DNA of 64,000 bases from Paramylibacter kogurei (GCF_002742285.1 NZ_MDGM01000012.1:1178001-1242000); one strand, 5' to 3'; positions 18,421 through 29,821 are shown, counted from the stretch's first letter. The notes: generated from the letters alone by a model not told the origin. A program made the numbers and translations.

Positions 18421-19626
18421 TTATTCGGTGGGGATTTCTGCCAACTCGGCCAGTTGCGCGGTGTTCACAGGCGGTGCCAATGGTGAATCAAATAAATCTG
18501 TCACTTCGGCAAATTTTTCGCTCACTTCGCTGGCACCCAATGGAACCTTGCGTGCAACACCCGTTTTCACACCAACGGGGCCGTATGTTTTATCGCCAAC
18601 CATGACGTAAACGGAACCGGAATTGCCCGCACGCAACAATGCGTCATGCACATCCGTTGGCACGCGATATCGCTGGCCAGCATCCAATGTTTTTTCAAAT
18701 AAGACGCCGCCTGATTTTTGGAAAACACGCACCCACGCTGGGCGCAGCGCGACGATATCCACTGCTGGTGGGCCGTCTTCGACCACTTTCACCTTGGTGG
18801 GTTGTTCCACCTCAATCGCGGCAACCTGAATTTCGGGTTGTTGTGGTGCGACTGGCATTGTTCCAACCAATTGCGGATCAAGCGCCACAATCGGACCATC
18901 ACGCGCAACAAGCTGTGGAATTTCCAATTCTTGTGGACGATACAAATCTTCCAATGTCATGCCCGAACTTTCGGCGACATTAAGCGATGTGGTTTCTGTG
19001 CTGATGTCATCAATCAGCGCCAGATCAAGGTTCACAGTTTCAGACGCAACACCGGGTGTTTCGTTGATCGGTGCGAACTGTACGCGCTGCACCTCTTGTA
19101 AAACCGAATATCCGCCGTAACCGATACCTGCAATCAATGCACATAAAAGTGCGGTTGAAACGATGCCAGACACGGAAATCATTTCAAACATACCAACCGG
19201 TGCGGGGCGATTTGGCACGCGCGGGTTGAAAATCGGATCGTTCATCAATGCTTGTGAACGTGGGCTTAACGCGGACGTTTTGGATTTTTTGGCTTTTGCG
19301 TCTGTCTCGCTAAGTGCGGGACGCACGCCGTCAAAACCGCTTTCTTCACAGAACCGTTCAAATGATTTTTGCGGATCCATGCCCAGATATTTTGCATATG
19401 ACCGCACATGACCAGAAATAAAGCTGGGTGTTGGGAAAACTGACAGATCGCAATTTTCAATTGCTTCAAGGTATTTTTGGTTGATTTTTAGGGAATCAGA
19501 AACATCGTCCAATGTTTTACCAAGAGTCGCGCGTTCACCGCGCATTTCATCGCCCAGGGTAACTTCAAACTGATCAAAACCAATAAGTTCTTCAGTATAT
19601 GTTGCTGGATCGACAGCGTCTGTCAT
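18421..19626 (-). CDS. RodZ-like helix-turn-helix membrane protein
   Basis: This is a 401-residue bitopic protein. A cytoplasmic N-terminal helix-turn-helix domain (about 24-95, with LGKTLDDVSDSLKINQKYLEAIE) is followed by a linker, one membrane helix (about 151-173) and a periplasmic region ending in a DUF4115-type beta domain (VWVRVFQKSGG...RYRVP). This layout matches RodZ, which ties MreB filaments to the cell-wall elongasome. I chose the ATG at 19626 rather than the frame start at 19677 because GAGGG precedes it. It lies upstream of ispG, as rodZ often does. A good promoter sits at 19696-19724. Confidence 0.85.
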   Translation of the reverse strand: MTDAVDPATYTEELIGFDQFEVTLGDEMRGERATLGKTLDDVSDSLKINQKYLEAIENCDLSVFPTPSFISGHVRSYAKYLGMDPQKSFERFCEESGFDGVRPALSETDAKAKKSKTSALSPRSQALMNDPIFNPRVPNRPAPVGMFEMISVSGIVSTALLCALIAGIGYGGYSVLQEVQRVQFAPINETPGVASETVNLDLALIDDISTETTSLNVAESSGMTLEDLYRPQELEIPQLVARDGPIVALDPQLVGTMPVAPQQPEIQVAAIEVEQPTKVKVVEDGPPAVDIVALRPAWVRVFQKSGGVLFEKTLDAGQRYRVPTDVHDALLRAGNSGSVYVMVGDKTYGPVGVKTGVARKVPLGASEVSEKFAEVTDLFDSPLAPPVNTAQLAELAEIPTE

Positions 19627-19695
19627 ACCCAATTTCCCTCTTACCTCAAAGTGTAGACGGTAACTTTTCCGTGTCACTTTTTTATCGTTACGATA

Positions 19696-19724
19696 ACTAT
19701 ATGGCGAAATAGTGACTTTTGCAA
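19696..19724 (-). promoter_or_regulatory. sigma-70 type promoter of the RodZ-like gene
   Basis: On the minus strand TTGCAA (19719-19724) and TATAGT (19696-19701) are separated by exactly 17 bases. Transcription would start near 19689, giving a leader of about 60 bases before the ATG at 19626. A short dyad TATCG-TTA-CGATA covers the presumed start region. Confidence 0.55.
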
Positions 19725-19747
19725 AGTCTTCAAGTGTTAATAGGCAC

Positions 19748-20971
19748 TTAACAGGCGATTTCTGACCTATTCAATTCGCAATGCGACCAAAGCTGATCCA
19801 TTGCGTCCACCAGATCATTAATCATTTTCTGATCATGCACTGGTGACGGCGTGAAACGCAAACGTTCCGTACCACGCGGCACGGTCGGGAAATTGATCGG
19901 TTGAACGTAAATGCCAAAATCCGACAACAACCGATCAGATATCATTTTACATTTTTGCGGATTGCCAACATGGACGGGCACGATATGGCTTCCGTGATCA
20001 TCAAGCGGCAGGCCAAGTGCGCGAAAACGATCCTTTAATTCCTTGGCAACAGCTTGATGCTTGTGGCGTAACTGGCTGTCATTTTTTAGATAACGCACCG
20101 ATGCCGCCGCCCCTGCTGCAATTGCGGGGGGCAATGATGTGGTGAAAATAAATCCGGGTGCATATGACCGGATTGCATCCACCATATTGGCGTCCGCCGC
20201 GATATAACCGCCCATCACACCATATGCTTTGGCTAGGGTGCCATTTACGATATCCACGCGATCTTGCAGACCTTGTAATTCCAACACCCCAGCGCCCGTA
20301 TCACCATACATGCCAACGGCATGGACCTCGTCGATATAGGTAAGGGCGTTGAATTCATTTGCTAAATCACAGATTTGTTCAATCGGTGCGAAATCGCCAT
20401 CCATGGAATAGACTGATTCAAATGCGATCAGTTTTGGTGCATCTATCGGATGCTGTTCCAAAAGTTCACGCAGATGATCCACATCGTTATGACGGAAAAT
20501 ATGTTTTTCACAATTACCGTGGCGGATACCTTCGATCATGGATGCATGGTTTAATGCGTCCGAAAAAATCACCAACCCTGGGAAAAGTTTTGGCAAGGCA
20601 GATAGCGTTGCCTCGTTCGCGTTATAGGCCGATGTAAAAACAAGCGCCGCCTGTTTGGCGTGCAAATCAGCAAGCTCTTCTTCCAGCGCTTTGTGATATA
20701 CGGTATTGCCTGAAATATTGCGCGTCCCACCAGAACCAGCACCTGCATTTTCAATCGCATTTTGCATGGCATCAATAACAGCGGGATGTTGCCCCATGCC
20801 CAAATAATCATTGCCACACCACACGGTGATGTCTTTTTCAACGCCATCTGCATCTGTCCAAACCGCCTTGGGAAAGGATTGGTTTTTACGACAGATATCC
20901 TGAAACACGCGATAGCGCCCTTCGTCGTGCAGTTGGTTAATGGCTTGGTCGATGCGATTTGAATAATTCAT
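19748..20971 (-). CDS. hemA: 5-aminolevulinate synthase
   Basis: This is a PLP enzyme that condenses glycine and succinyl-CoA to 5-aminolevulinate, the C4 (Shemin) entry to haem and tetrapyrroles used by Alphaproteobacteria. It has 407 residues when started at the ATG at 20971 ([14 protein letters not shown]), which has GTGGAA upstream. The longer frame to 21103 runs into the MarR gene. Motifs are [31 protein letters not shown] and the PLP-lysine segment [13 protein letters not shown]. The neighbouring MarR gene may regulate it. Confidence 0.97.
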   Translation of the reverse strand: MNYSNRIDQAINQLHDEGRYRVFQDICRKNQSFPKAVWTDADGVEKDITVWCGNDYLGMGQHPAVIDAMQNAIENAGAGSGGTRNISGNTVYHKALEEELADLHAKQAALVFTSAYNANEATLSALPKLFPGLVIFSDALNHASMIEGIRHGNCEKHIFRHNDVDHLRELLEQHPIDAPKLIAFESVYSMDGDFAPIEQICDLANEFNALTYIDEVHAVGMYGDTGAGVLELQGLQDRVDIVNGTLAKAYGVMGGYIAADANMVDAIRSYAPGFIFTTSLPPAIAAGAAASVRYLKNDSQLRHKHQAVAKELKDRFRALGLPLDDHGSHIVPVHVGNPQKCKMISDRLLSDFGIYVQPINFPTVPRGTERLRFTPSPVHDQKMINDLVDAMDQLWSHCELNRSEIAC

Positions 20972-21072
20972 AACTGATTCCACTATGGTCGATGTCACCA
21001 TAAAGCAATGCGACCAAGGCCTTAAGTTCCAAATCGCCGCATCGTGCGATTCGTCACCAAATACGCAGATAA

Positions 21073-21582
21073 TTAATAAATATAGCGGATTTGGTCCCCC
21101 CAATAACGTTCCACGCGGTGCAAAGAATTGGTGATATCCTTCAACGTGCTATCGGTTAAAACACCGCGTTCTTTCATTCCCACAGCGTGACGTTGAAATA
21201 ATTCCGCAACGATTTTGCGCACACGCTGCCCCTGTTCCGTTAACTTTACTCGCACAGCGCGGCGATCCACTTCGCATCGTTTGTGGTGCATATATCCACA
21301 TTCAACCAGCTTTTTCAGGTTATAGGACACATTCGAACCCTGATAATATCCACGCGATTTCAATTCACCCGCGGTCACTTCGTTATCGCCAATGTTAAAC
21401 AGCAATAATGCCTGTACCGAATTGATATCCAACAAGTTTAACCGTTCAAATTCATCCTTTACCACATCCAGCAACAAACGGTGCAAACGTTCGACCATCG
21501 ACAAAGATTCCAAATAATTGCCCAAGAAATCTTGGGATTCGGGGCCGCTGCCCCGTCCGTTCAAGTTTGAATGTATGCTCAT
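21073..21582 (-). CDS. MarR/LdtR-type winged-helix regulator
   Basis: This is a 169-residue MarR-family DNA-binding protein. A helical N-terminus ([20 protein letters not shown]) precedes a winged helix with [29 protein letters not shown] and the wing [10 protein letters not shown]. Overall it resembles LdtR of Rhizobiales and the MarR gene found beside hemA in Rhodobacterales. The ATG at 21582 is preceded by GGAGAA at ideal spacing. It lies immediately upstream of hemA on the same strand, which suggests cotranscription or control of haem synthesis (inference). Confidence 0.9.
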   Translation of the reverse strand: MSIHSNLNGRGSGPESQDFLGNYLESLSMVERLHRLLLDVVKDEFERLNLLDINSVQALLLFNIGDNEVTAGELKSRGYYQGSNVSYNLKKLVECGYMHHKRCEVDRRAVRVKLTEQGQRVRKIVAELFQRHAVGMKERGVLTDSTLKDITNSLHRVERYWGDQIRYIY

Positions 21583-21657
21583 GCTCGATTCTCCGCTGTT
21601 TGCCATTTGCGGATGTTTTGAAGCATAAGTTCAAACAAGTTCTTAAGGCGTCGAAAA

Positions 21658-23244
<1,587 letters not shown>

Positions 23245-23316
23245 CATATTTCAAACACAAAAATGCTAATTCAAACCTTACTTAACATGATGTATCACGA
23301 GTAAAGGATTGAAATC

Positions 23317-23745
23317 ATGGGGAAAGTTGTTGCAATGAAAAAACCAGACAGTCTGTTTTTTCGCGTCAAAGAAAACGGTGCCGCTGTTTTTCGGGTTGAT
23401 ACGGAAAACCGCCAGCGACGCTTGGAATTACAACAAATCGCCAATGTGAACACCAAAACAGGTGAAATTAAATCGCAGGGCGATGCAATTCTGACGGCTG
23501 CTGAAACCAAATCCATGCAGGATTGGATTAGCGCACGCCAAGAATTGAATGCCCAACAACAATCTGATGAAATTCGTCAAACCATTGATACGATTTCATT
23601 AACCGCGCATTTGTTCCAATCACGTGCCACAGATGCCGAAGTGGACGCATTCGCCGATGATTTGTTGATGGCCATGCATGATCTGCGATCGGTCATTGTG
23701 CGCAAAAAATCGGAACGTTTGGAAAAATCCATAAAGTCGAAATAG
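23317..23745 (+). CDS. conserved hypothetical protein of Rhodobacterales type
   Basis: This is a 142-residue soluble, largely helical protein with no signal peptide or membrane helix. It has an N-terminal beta-rich part (SLFFRVKENGAAVFRVD) and a helical C-terminal half with SRATDAEVDAFADDLLMAMHDLRSVIVRKK. I recall similar proteins in other Rhodobacterales but know no function. It ends 3 bases from the convergent Lrp gene. Confidence 0.8.
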   Translation: MGKVVAMKKPDSLFFRVKENGAAVFRVDTENRQRRLELQQIANVNTKTGEIKSQGDAILTAAETKSMQDWISARQELNAQQQSDEIRQTIDTISLTAHLFQSRATDAEVDAFADDLLMAMHDLRSVIVRKKSERLEKSIKSK

Positions 23746-23748
23746 GCG

Positions 23749-24210
23749 TTATACGGGCAAAAACGTTGTTGATTTAATCTCTTCCATCGACAGCAAAGCC
23801 GTGACGTTGAAAATCTTTACCTCGCCGATCAAGGCTTGGTAAAACTTGTCATATGCCTTGGCGTTTCGCACGCGCACTTTTAGGATGTAATCAATATCAC
23901 CAGCAAGGCGATGTGCCTCTAACACCTCTGGGCGTTCTTTTAATGTTTTCAAGAACTTATCTTGCCATGACTTTTCATGTTCGGATGTGCGCACCAGCAC
24001 GAAAAAACACGCCTCCAGCCCCAATTTATCCGCATCCAACAGCACCGTTTCACGTTTGATCAATCCGCTTTCGCGCAGCTTGCGAATGCGGTTCCAAACC
24101 GGGGTTTTTGATGCGCCGACCTTTTTTGCGATTTCATCCAACGATTGCGAGGCGTCGATCTGCAATTCTACCAAAATTTTCCGATCTATCGCGTCTAATT
24201 GGTCGGCCAT
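23749..24210 (-). CDS. Lrp/AsnC family transcriptional regulator
   Basis: This is a 153-residue regulator with an N-terminal helix-turn-helix (DAIDRKILVELQIDASQSLDEIAKKVGASKTPVWNRIRKL) and a C-terminal RAM effector domain (VLEAHRLAGDIDYILKVRV). It is divergent from cysG, suggesting that it regulates itself and perhaps the sulfur block in response to an amino acid (inference). Lrp genes beside cysG are common in Rhodobacterales. Confidence 0.95.
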   Translation of the reverse strand: MADQLDAIDRKILVELQIDASQSLDEIAKKVGASKTPVWNRIRKLRESGLIKRETVLLDADKLGLEACFFVLVRTSEHEKSWQDKFLKTLKERPEVLEAHRLAGDIDYILKVRVRNAKAYDKFYQALIGEVKIFNVTALLSMEEIKSTTFLPV

Positions 24211-24363
24211 TCTTCTTTTTCCTCAAATCACGGATTTATTTGCGCACCTTTGCGATTTGATAAAATTATTTCCTTTAAAACCCAGTTTGAACAGGTCTTT
24301 CTTGGAAAATTATTCCAAATCGCCTATATCATCTACGAAACCCACAAATTGAAAGCAAGCCCA

Positions 24364-25761
24364 ATGCGACACTTTCCAGTCTTTGTCGATCTTTCCAACA
24401 AACGCGTTGTCGTGTCTGGCGCGGGCGAATGCGCCGTGGCCAAGCTGCGTTTGTTGTTGCGCACAGAGGCGGATATTCACGTATTTGGTGCAGATCCTGT
24501 CGATGTAGTGCGCGATTGGGCGGACGGCGGTAAAATCACCCTAACACCGCGCGCATTACAAAATGATGACATTGCAGAAAGCGTTTTGTTTTACGCCGCA
24601 AATGATGATGCGGCAGAGGATGCACGCGTCGCTGCCATCGGACGCGGCATAAGTCAGCTAACCAATATCGTTGATAATCTGGATGACAGCCAGTTCATCA
24701 CCCCTGCCATTGTGGATCGTGATCCAGTGACCGTGGCGATTGGGACAGAGGGCGCCGCACCTGTGCTCGCGCGGAAAATCAAACAACAGGTCGAAGAATC
24801 TTTGCCCGCAAACCTTGGAATTTTGGCGCGGATCGGTCAGGCATTTCGCCCTGCCGCCGATGCATTGCCCATGGGGCGCAAACGCCGCGATTTTTGGTCA
24901 CGATTTTATTTTAACGCAGGCCCGCGTGCATTGGATCGTGGCGGCATGGTTGCCGCGCAAGAAACCCTGAATCACCTGTTGGATGATGCGCTGAATACCC
25001 GTGCGGCGTCTGGTCGTGTGCATTTGATGGGTGCAGGTCCCGGTGATCCAGAATTGCTCACTCTAAAGGCGCGTAATTTGTTGCACGAAGCGGATGTTGT
25101 AATCCACGATCAATTGGTATCTGCCCCGATTTTGGAATTGGCGCGGCGCGAGGCGATTGTTGTTGAAACAGGCAAGCGCGGTTTTGGAAAATCATGGAAA
25201 CAAGACGATATTAACGCACTAATGATTAAACACGCGGCGCAAGGGCATCATGTTGTGCGCCTGAAATCAGGTGATCCCGTGATCTTTGGCCGCTTGGACG
25301 AAGAAATGGATGCGCTGTCAAACGCGGGCATTCCGTTTGACGTTATCCCTGGCATCACATCGGCCAGTGCGGCAGCGGCCAGCATTGGGCAATCGCTTAC
25401 CAAACGTGGGCGCAATTCAACATTTCGTATCCTGACGGGCCATGATGTTGATGGCTTTGCCGATCACGATTGGCGCGCATTGGCAAGAACCGGCAGCACC
25501 GCCGCCATTTACATGGGCAAACGTGCATCGCGTTTTTTGGCGGGGCGTTTGTTAATGCATGGCGCCGACAGCGCAACCCCAATCACCATTGTTGAAAACG
25601 CATCACGCGCGGATCAACATATCCTTTCCACATCCCTTGGTGCATTACCTGATCTGATGGATCAGGTGGCATTGGATGGCCCTGCCATCATCTTACTAGG
25701 TCTTGCGCCCCGCGCCGCATTGGATGCAATCGACACATTAGAAGAACAGGAATTCGCATAA
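24364..25761 (+). CDS. cysG: siroheme synthase (multifunctional)
   Basis: This is a 465-residue bifunctional protein. The N-terminal half (about 1-210) is a precorrin-2 dehydrogenase/ferrochelatase with VVVSGAGECAVAKLRLLL. The C-terminal half is an SAM uroporphyrinogen-III methyltransferase with LMGAGPGDPELLTLKA, RLKSGDPVIFGR and VIPGITSASAAAA. It makes siroheme for the sulfite reductase encoded just downstream. The ATG at 24364 matches the usual N-terminus. It overlaps the DUF2849 gene by one base and starts a seven-gene assimilatory block. Confidence 0.96.
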   Translation: MRHFPVFVDLSNKRVVVSGAGECAVAKLRLLLRTEADIHVFGADPVDVVRDWADGGKITLTPRALQNDDIAESVLFYAANDDAAEDARVAAIGRGISQLTNIVDNLDDSQFITPAIVDRDPVTVAIGTEGAAPVLARKIKQQVEESLPANLGILARIGQAFRPAADALPMGRKRRDFWSRFYFNAGPRALDRGGMVAAQETLNHLLDDALNTRAASGRVHLMGAGPGDPELLTLKARNLLHEADVVIHDQLVSAPILELARREAIVVETGKRGFGKSWKQDDINALMIKHAAQGHHVVRLKSGDPVIFGRLDEEMDALSNAGIPFDVIPGITSASAAAASIGQSLTKRGRNSTFRILTGHDVDGFADHDWRALARTGSTAAIYMGKRASRFLAGRLLMHGADSATPITIVENASRADQHILSTSLGALPDLMDQVALDGPAIILLGLAPRAALDAIDTLEEQEFA

Positions 25762-26060
25762 TGGCACGTCCATTCAAACCCAAAGTTTTAACCGCCAATC
25801 GTTTGATCGAAGGCGACGTTGTCTATTACGCCGCAAATGGCGAATGGGTCAGCGCCCATGAAAACGCGATGTTTATCGAGGACGAAGCCGAGGCAAATGA
25901 TTTGTTGGCACAGGCCAATGCACAATCTTATTTGCTGGTTGGCCCTTATTTAGCGGATGCCGTATTGGAACGCGGCAAACCCGTTCCCACCCATTTTCGC
26001 GAAGCGTTTCGCACCCGTGGCCCATCAAATTACGACCACGGCAAACAGGCAGAGGCATAA
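25761..26060 (+). CDS. DUF2849 family protein
   Basis: This is a 99-residue protein with KVLTANRLIEGDVVYYAANGEWV at the N-terminus, the DUF2849 signature. The family occurs almost always between cysG and the nitrite/sulfite reductase gene in Alphaproteobacteria, as here. It overlaps cysG by one base. The function is unknown; a small accessory or regulatory role in sulfite reduction is inferred from context. Confidence 0.92.
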   Translation: MARPFKPKVLTANRLIEGDVVYYAANGEWVSAHENAMFIEDEAEANDLLAQANAQSYLLVGPYLADAVLERGKPVPTHFREAFRTRGPSNYDHGKQAEA

Positions 26061-26063
26061 TAC

Positions 26064-27731
26064 ATGTACAGCTATTCCCAGTTTGACAAAGATTTCGTTC
26101 AAACCCGCGTTGATCAATTCCGCGCACAGGTCGAACGCCGTATCGACGGTTCACTAACCGAAGAAGAATTCCGCCCCTTGCGTTTGATGAATGGTCTCTA
26201 TTTGCAATTGCACGCCTATATGCTGCGCGTCGCGATCCCCTATGGCACGCTGAATTCCGCAAAAATGCGCCAGCTTGCGATGATTGCCGATAAATTTGAC
26301 AAGGGTTACGGCCATTTCACCACACGCCAGAATATCCAATATAACTGGCCAAAATTGAACGAAGTGCCTGATATTTTGCAAGCACTTGCCGATGTGGAAA
26401 TGCACGCCATTCAAACATCTGGTAACTGTGTGCGCAATGTCACCGCCGATCATTTTGCAGGTGCTGCCGCCGATGAAATCGAAGACCCGCGCCCAACCGC
26501 CGAATTGTTGCGCCAATGGTCAACTGATCATCCCGAATTTGCATTCTTGGGGCGTAAATTCAAAATTGCGATCACAGGATCACCAAATGATCGCGCTGTG
26601 ACCAAGGCCCATGATATCGGCCTGCGCATGGTGCGCAATGATGCTGGCGAACCCGGTTTTGAGGTGATTGTTGGTGGTGGTCTTGGCCGCACGCCGATGA
26701 TTGGCAAAGTGTTGCGTGAATTTTTGCCCCGCGAAGATTTGTTGCCCTATGTGGAAAGCATCCTTCAGGTGTATAACATCCTTGGGCGTCGCGATAACAA
26801 ATACAAAGCGCGGATCAAAATCACTGTGCATGAAAACGGTATCGAAAAAATCCGTGAATTGGTCGAAGAACGCTTTGTCCTGCAACGCGCTGCATTTGGT
26901 GAATTCAACCACGCATTGTTTAACGATATCGAAGCCGCATTTGCTCCACCCCCATATATCAGCGCATCCACTGATGCGTTTGAAGCGGCAAAATCATCAG
27001 ACCCAGCGTTTCGTTCATTCGTGGATACCAACCTATCCGCGCATAAAAACGATGAATACGCGATTGTGTCGATTTCGATCAAAAAACAAGGTGACACGCC
27101 GGGCGATGCCACATCCGAACAGATGCGCGTGATGGCGGATTTGGCACAAAAATTTGGCCATGATGAATTGCGTATTAGCCACGAGCAAAACGTGATCCTG
27201 CCCCATGTGCATAAATCCCATCTGCATGAGGTTTACAAAACCTTGCAGGCGGTTGGCCTTGGCACCGCAAATATCGGCCTTATTTCCGATATCATCGCCT
27301 GCCCCGGCATGGATTACTGTGCGTTGGCAACGGCGCGTTCAATCCCTGTCGCGCAAGAAATCGCAACCCGTTTCGACGAATTGAAACTGGAACATGAAAT
27401 TGGCGCGCTGAAAATCAAAATCTCTGGCTGTATCAATGCCTGTGGTCACCACCATGTGGGCCATATCGGGATTTTGGGTCTGGATCGTGCAGGCGTTGAA
27501 AACTATCAAATCACACTGGGTGGTGATGGTACAGAAACAGCCGCCATTGGCGAACGTGCGGGCCCTGGGTTTAGTGCGGATGAATTGCTGCCAGCGATTG
27601 AGCGCTTGATCTATGGCTATCTTGAAATTCGCGCGGATGAGCACGAAACATTTTTGCAAACATATCAACGTCTGGGCGCCGAACCGTTTAAGGCGGCGCT
27701 TTATCCTGAAACCAAAATAGCGGCGGAATAA
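26064..27731 (+). CDS. cysI: assimilatory sulfite (nitrite/sulfite) reductase haemoprotein
   Basis: This is a 555-residue siroheme/4Fe-4S enzyme that reduces sulfite to sulfide with six electrons. Cluster-siroheme ligands are seen in ACPGMDYCALA and SGCINACGHHHVGHIG. The two tandem ferredoxin-like/sulfite reductase repeats are recognisable (FTTRQNIQYNWPKL, RISHEQNVILPHV). It lies between DUF2849 and cysH; a ferredoxin reductase gene (fpr) in the same block suggests ferredoxin-dependent electron supply (inference). Confidence 0.95.
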   Translation: MYSYSQFDKDFVQTRVDQFRAQVERRIDGSLTEEEFRPLRLMNGLYLQLHAYMLRVAIPYGTLNSAKMRQLAMIADKFDKGYGHFTTRQNIQYNWPKLNEVPDILQALADVEMHAIQTSGNCVRNVTADHFAGAAADEIEDPRPTAELLRQWSTDHPEFAFLGRKFKIAITGSPNDRAVTKAHDIGLRMVRNDAGEPGFEVIVGGGLGRTPMIGKVLREFLPREDLLPYVESILQVYNILGRRDNKYKARIKITVHENGIEKIRELVEERFVLQRAAFGEFNHALFNDIEAAFAPPPYISASTDAFEAAKSSDPAFRSFVDTNLSAHKNDEYAIVSISIKKQGDTPGDATSEQMRVMADLAQKFGHDELRISHEQNVILPHVHKSHLHEVYKTLQAVGLGTANIGLISDIIACPGMDYCALATARSIPVAQEIATRFDELKLEHEIGALKIKISGCINACGHHHVGHIGILGLDRAGVENYQITLGGDGTETAAIGERAGPGFSADELLPAIERLIYGYLEIRADEHETFLQTYQRLGAEPFKAALYPETKIAAE

Positions 27732-27735
27732 TTCC

Positions 27736-28485
27736 ATGCCATTTGAAGCACCAGAATTGACGATTGAGGAGCGTGTTGAACAGCTTAACCATAGCTATCG
27801 CCATCACGCGGCCATTCCAATCTTGACCCATGCGCTGAACGATCCAATGGTCGGGCGCGTGGCGATGGTGTCATCCTTTGGGGCCGAAAGCGTTGTGTTG
27901 TTGCATATGATTTCGATCATCAATCCCGACACGCCCGTTTTGTTCATCGACACGCAAATGTTGTTTCAAGAAACGCTGGATTATCAAACAGAAGTCGCAC
28001 AAAAACTGGGCCTGACCGATGTGCGTACCATTCGCGCCGATGCCGCACAGGTGAAAAAACGCGATCCATTTGCACGGCTTCATCTGGCCGATACGGCAAG
28101 TTGTTGTGACCTGCGCAAGACCGAGCCATTGTCAAATGCATTGAATGATTTTGATGCATGGATCACAGGGCGCAAACGGTTTCAGGCAGGTACCCGCACA
28201 GCACTTGATCTGTTCGAGGCAGAGGAAAACAAGCGTATCAAAATCAATCCGCTGGCACATTGGCGCCGCGAAGATTTGCAAGATTACATTATCAATAACC
28301 GCCTGCCCCGCCATCCGCTGGTGGATCAAGGCTATCCATCTATTGGCTGTTCGCCAACCACATGTACATCCAAGGTCGCTGCTGGCGAAGACCCGCGTTC
28401 GGGTCGCTGGCGTGGATCAGACAAGGTGGAATGTGGCATTCATTTTTCTAACGGCGGTGCCACCCGCACAGGAGACCAAGCATGA
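27736..28485 (+). CDS. cysH: adenylyl-sulfate (APS/PAPS) reductase
   Basis: This is a 249-residue enzyme that reduces activated sulfate to sulfite with thioredoxin. The PP-loop-like SSFGAESVVLLHM and ITGRKRFQAGTR are present. The catalytic Cys is in ECGIHF (Cys233). Cys123-Cys124 (ASCCDLRK) and Cys205/Cys210 (GCSPTTC) correspond to 4Fe-4S ligands typical of APS-using enzymes. The second pair is spaced CX4C rather than the CXXC I expect. It overlaps the DUF934 gene by four bases. Confidence 0.95.
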   Translation: MPFEAPELTIEERVEQLNHSYRHHAAIPILTHALNDPMVGRVAMVSSFGAESVVLLHMISIINPDTPVLFIDTQMLFQETLDYQTEVAQKLGLTDVRTIRADAAQVKKRDPFARLHLADTASCCDLRKTEPLSNALNDFDAWITGRKRFQAGTRTALDLFEAEENKRIKINPLAHWRREDLQDYIINNRLPRHPLVDQGYPSIGCSPTTCTSKVAAGEDPRSGRWRGSDKVECGIHFSNGGATRTGDQA

Positions 28486-28913
28486 GCGTAATTGTAACAG
28501 ATTCTGGGTTCGCCCCTGACGATTGGACGGATGGTTTCCACGCTTGGGATGATACCGCCTTGTCGCGCTGGCAACATGCCAATGGTTACGCCATTGATGT
28601 GCCAAACACATCTAACCCCGCCGATTTGGTGCCATTCTTTGACGATTGCGCCATGATCCGCATCGCATTCCCAAGCTTTGCCGACGGGCGCGGTTTTTCC
28701 ATCGCACGTCATTTGCGCCTGTTGGGTTATACGGGTCGTTTGCGTGCAAACGGTCATGTTTTGGCCGATCAATACGCAATGGCGCGCCGTGTTGGTTTTG
28801 ACGAAGTTGAAATCAGCGACGATCTGGCCAAACGCCAACCCGCCGATCAATGGCAATTTCGCGCTGATTGGCGCGACCATAGCTACCTTGACCATGTGAA
28901 AAAAGCTGGCTAA
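28482..28913 (+). CDS. DUF934 family protein
   Basis: This is a 143-residue protein of the DUF934 family, always found with sulfite reductase and cysH genes in Proteobacteria. Typical segments are IRIAFPSFADGRGFSIARHLR and LRANGHVLADQYAMARRVGFDEVE. It is translationally coupled to cysH (ATGA). It is presumed to assist sulfite reduction, but no biochemical role is firmly known to me. Confidence 0.94.
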   Translation: MSVIVTDSGFAPDDWTDGFHAWDDTALSRWQHANGYAIDVPNTSNPADLVPFFDDCAMIRIAFPSFADGRGFSIARHLRLLGYTGRLRANGHVLADQYAMARRVGFDEVEISDDLAKRQPADQWQFRADWRDHSYLDHVKKAG

Positions 28914-28960
28914 GCCAAAGCCGCAACAAATTCCTCCCTTGTATTGCAGAGATTGAACCG

Positions 28961-29767
28961 ATGAACGAACAAGTCAACGTTACCAAAGCAAAGCCCGTAT
29001 TGCCCGATGCGCAAACGGTTACCAAAGTTACCCATTACACGGATCGTTTGTTTTCGTTCCGCGTGACACGCCCGCAATCATTGCGTTTTCGCTCTGGCGA
29101 ATTTGTGATGATCGGTTTGATGGGTGATAATGACCGCCCATTGCTGCGCGCCTATTCCATCGCATCCCCATCATGGGACGAAGAATTGGAATTTTATTCG
29201 ATCAAGGTGCAAGACGGCCCGCTGACATCTAAATTGCAAAACATTCAGGTTGGCGATCAGGTCATCGTGCGCCCCAAACCTGTGGGAACATTGGTTTTGG
29301 ATGCATTGCTGCCCGCGAAACGCATGTATTTCATCGCAACAGGTACAGGCATTGCACCATTCGCATCTTTGATGCGCGATCCTGACCTTTATGAACGTTA
29401 TGACGAGGTCATCATGTGCCACACCTGTCGCGAAGTGGCAGAGCTAAAATACGGTGCTGATTTGGTTACAAGCCTTGCAGATGACCCACTGATTGGTGAA
29501 TTTGTTGGCGATAAATTGAAATATTATCCCACAACCACCCAAGAAGAGAGCCCAAAAATGGGGCGTATCACCACCTTGCTCAAGGATGGAACGGTTGCGG
29601 CAGACCTTGGATTGCCACCATTAAACCCCGAAACAGATCGGGTGATGATTTGTGGGTCCATGGGATTGAACATGGATATCAAAGAAATCTGTGAAAATGC
29701 TGGTTTTACAGAGGGTTCCAACAGTAGCCCCGCCGAATTTGTGCTTGAAAAAGCATTCGTCGGTTAA
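28961..29767 (+). CDS. fpr: ferredoxin-NADP reductase
   Basis: This is a 268-residue FAD enzyme exchanging electrons between NADPH and ferredoxin/flavodoxin. FAD-binding RAYSIASPSWD and EFYSIKVQDGPLTS, NADP-binding GTGIAPFASL and the C-terminal ...EKAFVG match the bacterial subclass I FNR. It is the last gene of the cys block, 47 bases after DUF934, and is followed by a terminator. Context suggests that it delivers electrons to the siroheme reductase (inference). Confidence 0.95.
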   Translation: MNEQVNVTKAKPVLPDAQTVTKVTHYTDRLFSFRVTRPQSLRFRSGEFVMIGLMGDNDRPLLRAYSIASPSWDEELEFYSIKVQDGPLTSKLQNIQVGDQVIVRPKPVGTLVLDALLPAKRMYFIATGTGIAPFASLMRDPDLYERYDEVIMCHTCREVAELKYGADLVTSLADDPLIGEFVGDKLKYYPTTTQEESPKMGRITTLLKDGTVAADLGLPPLNPETDRVMICGSMGLNMDIKEICENAGFTEGSNSSPAEFVLEKAFVG

Positions 29768-29793
29768 ACCAAAAACAAACAATTCATTGCATC

Positions 29794-29821
29794 AAGGGTG
29801 GGCGTTTGCCTGCCCTTTTTT
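29794..29821 (+). terminator. Rho-independent terminator after fpr
   Basis: AAGGGTGGGC (29794-29803) pairs with GCCTGCCCTT (29808-29817), using two wobble pairs, around GTTT, followed by a T tract to 29821. It ends the sulfur-assimilation transcript and isolates the bufferin operon. Confidence 0.75.

Noticed and set aside
17825..18610. 261-codon open frame on the + strand
   Set aside because: It is antisense to ispG and the RodZ-like gene; the Cys/His-rich translation reflects the opposite strand codon bias.
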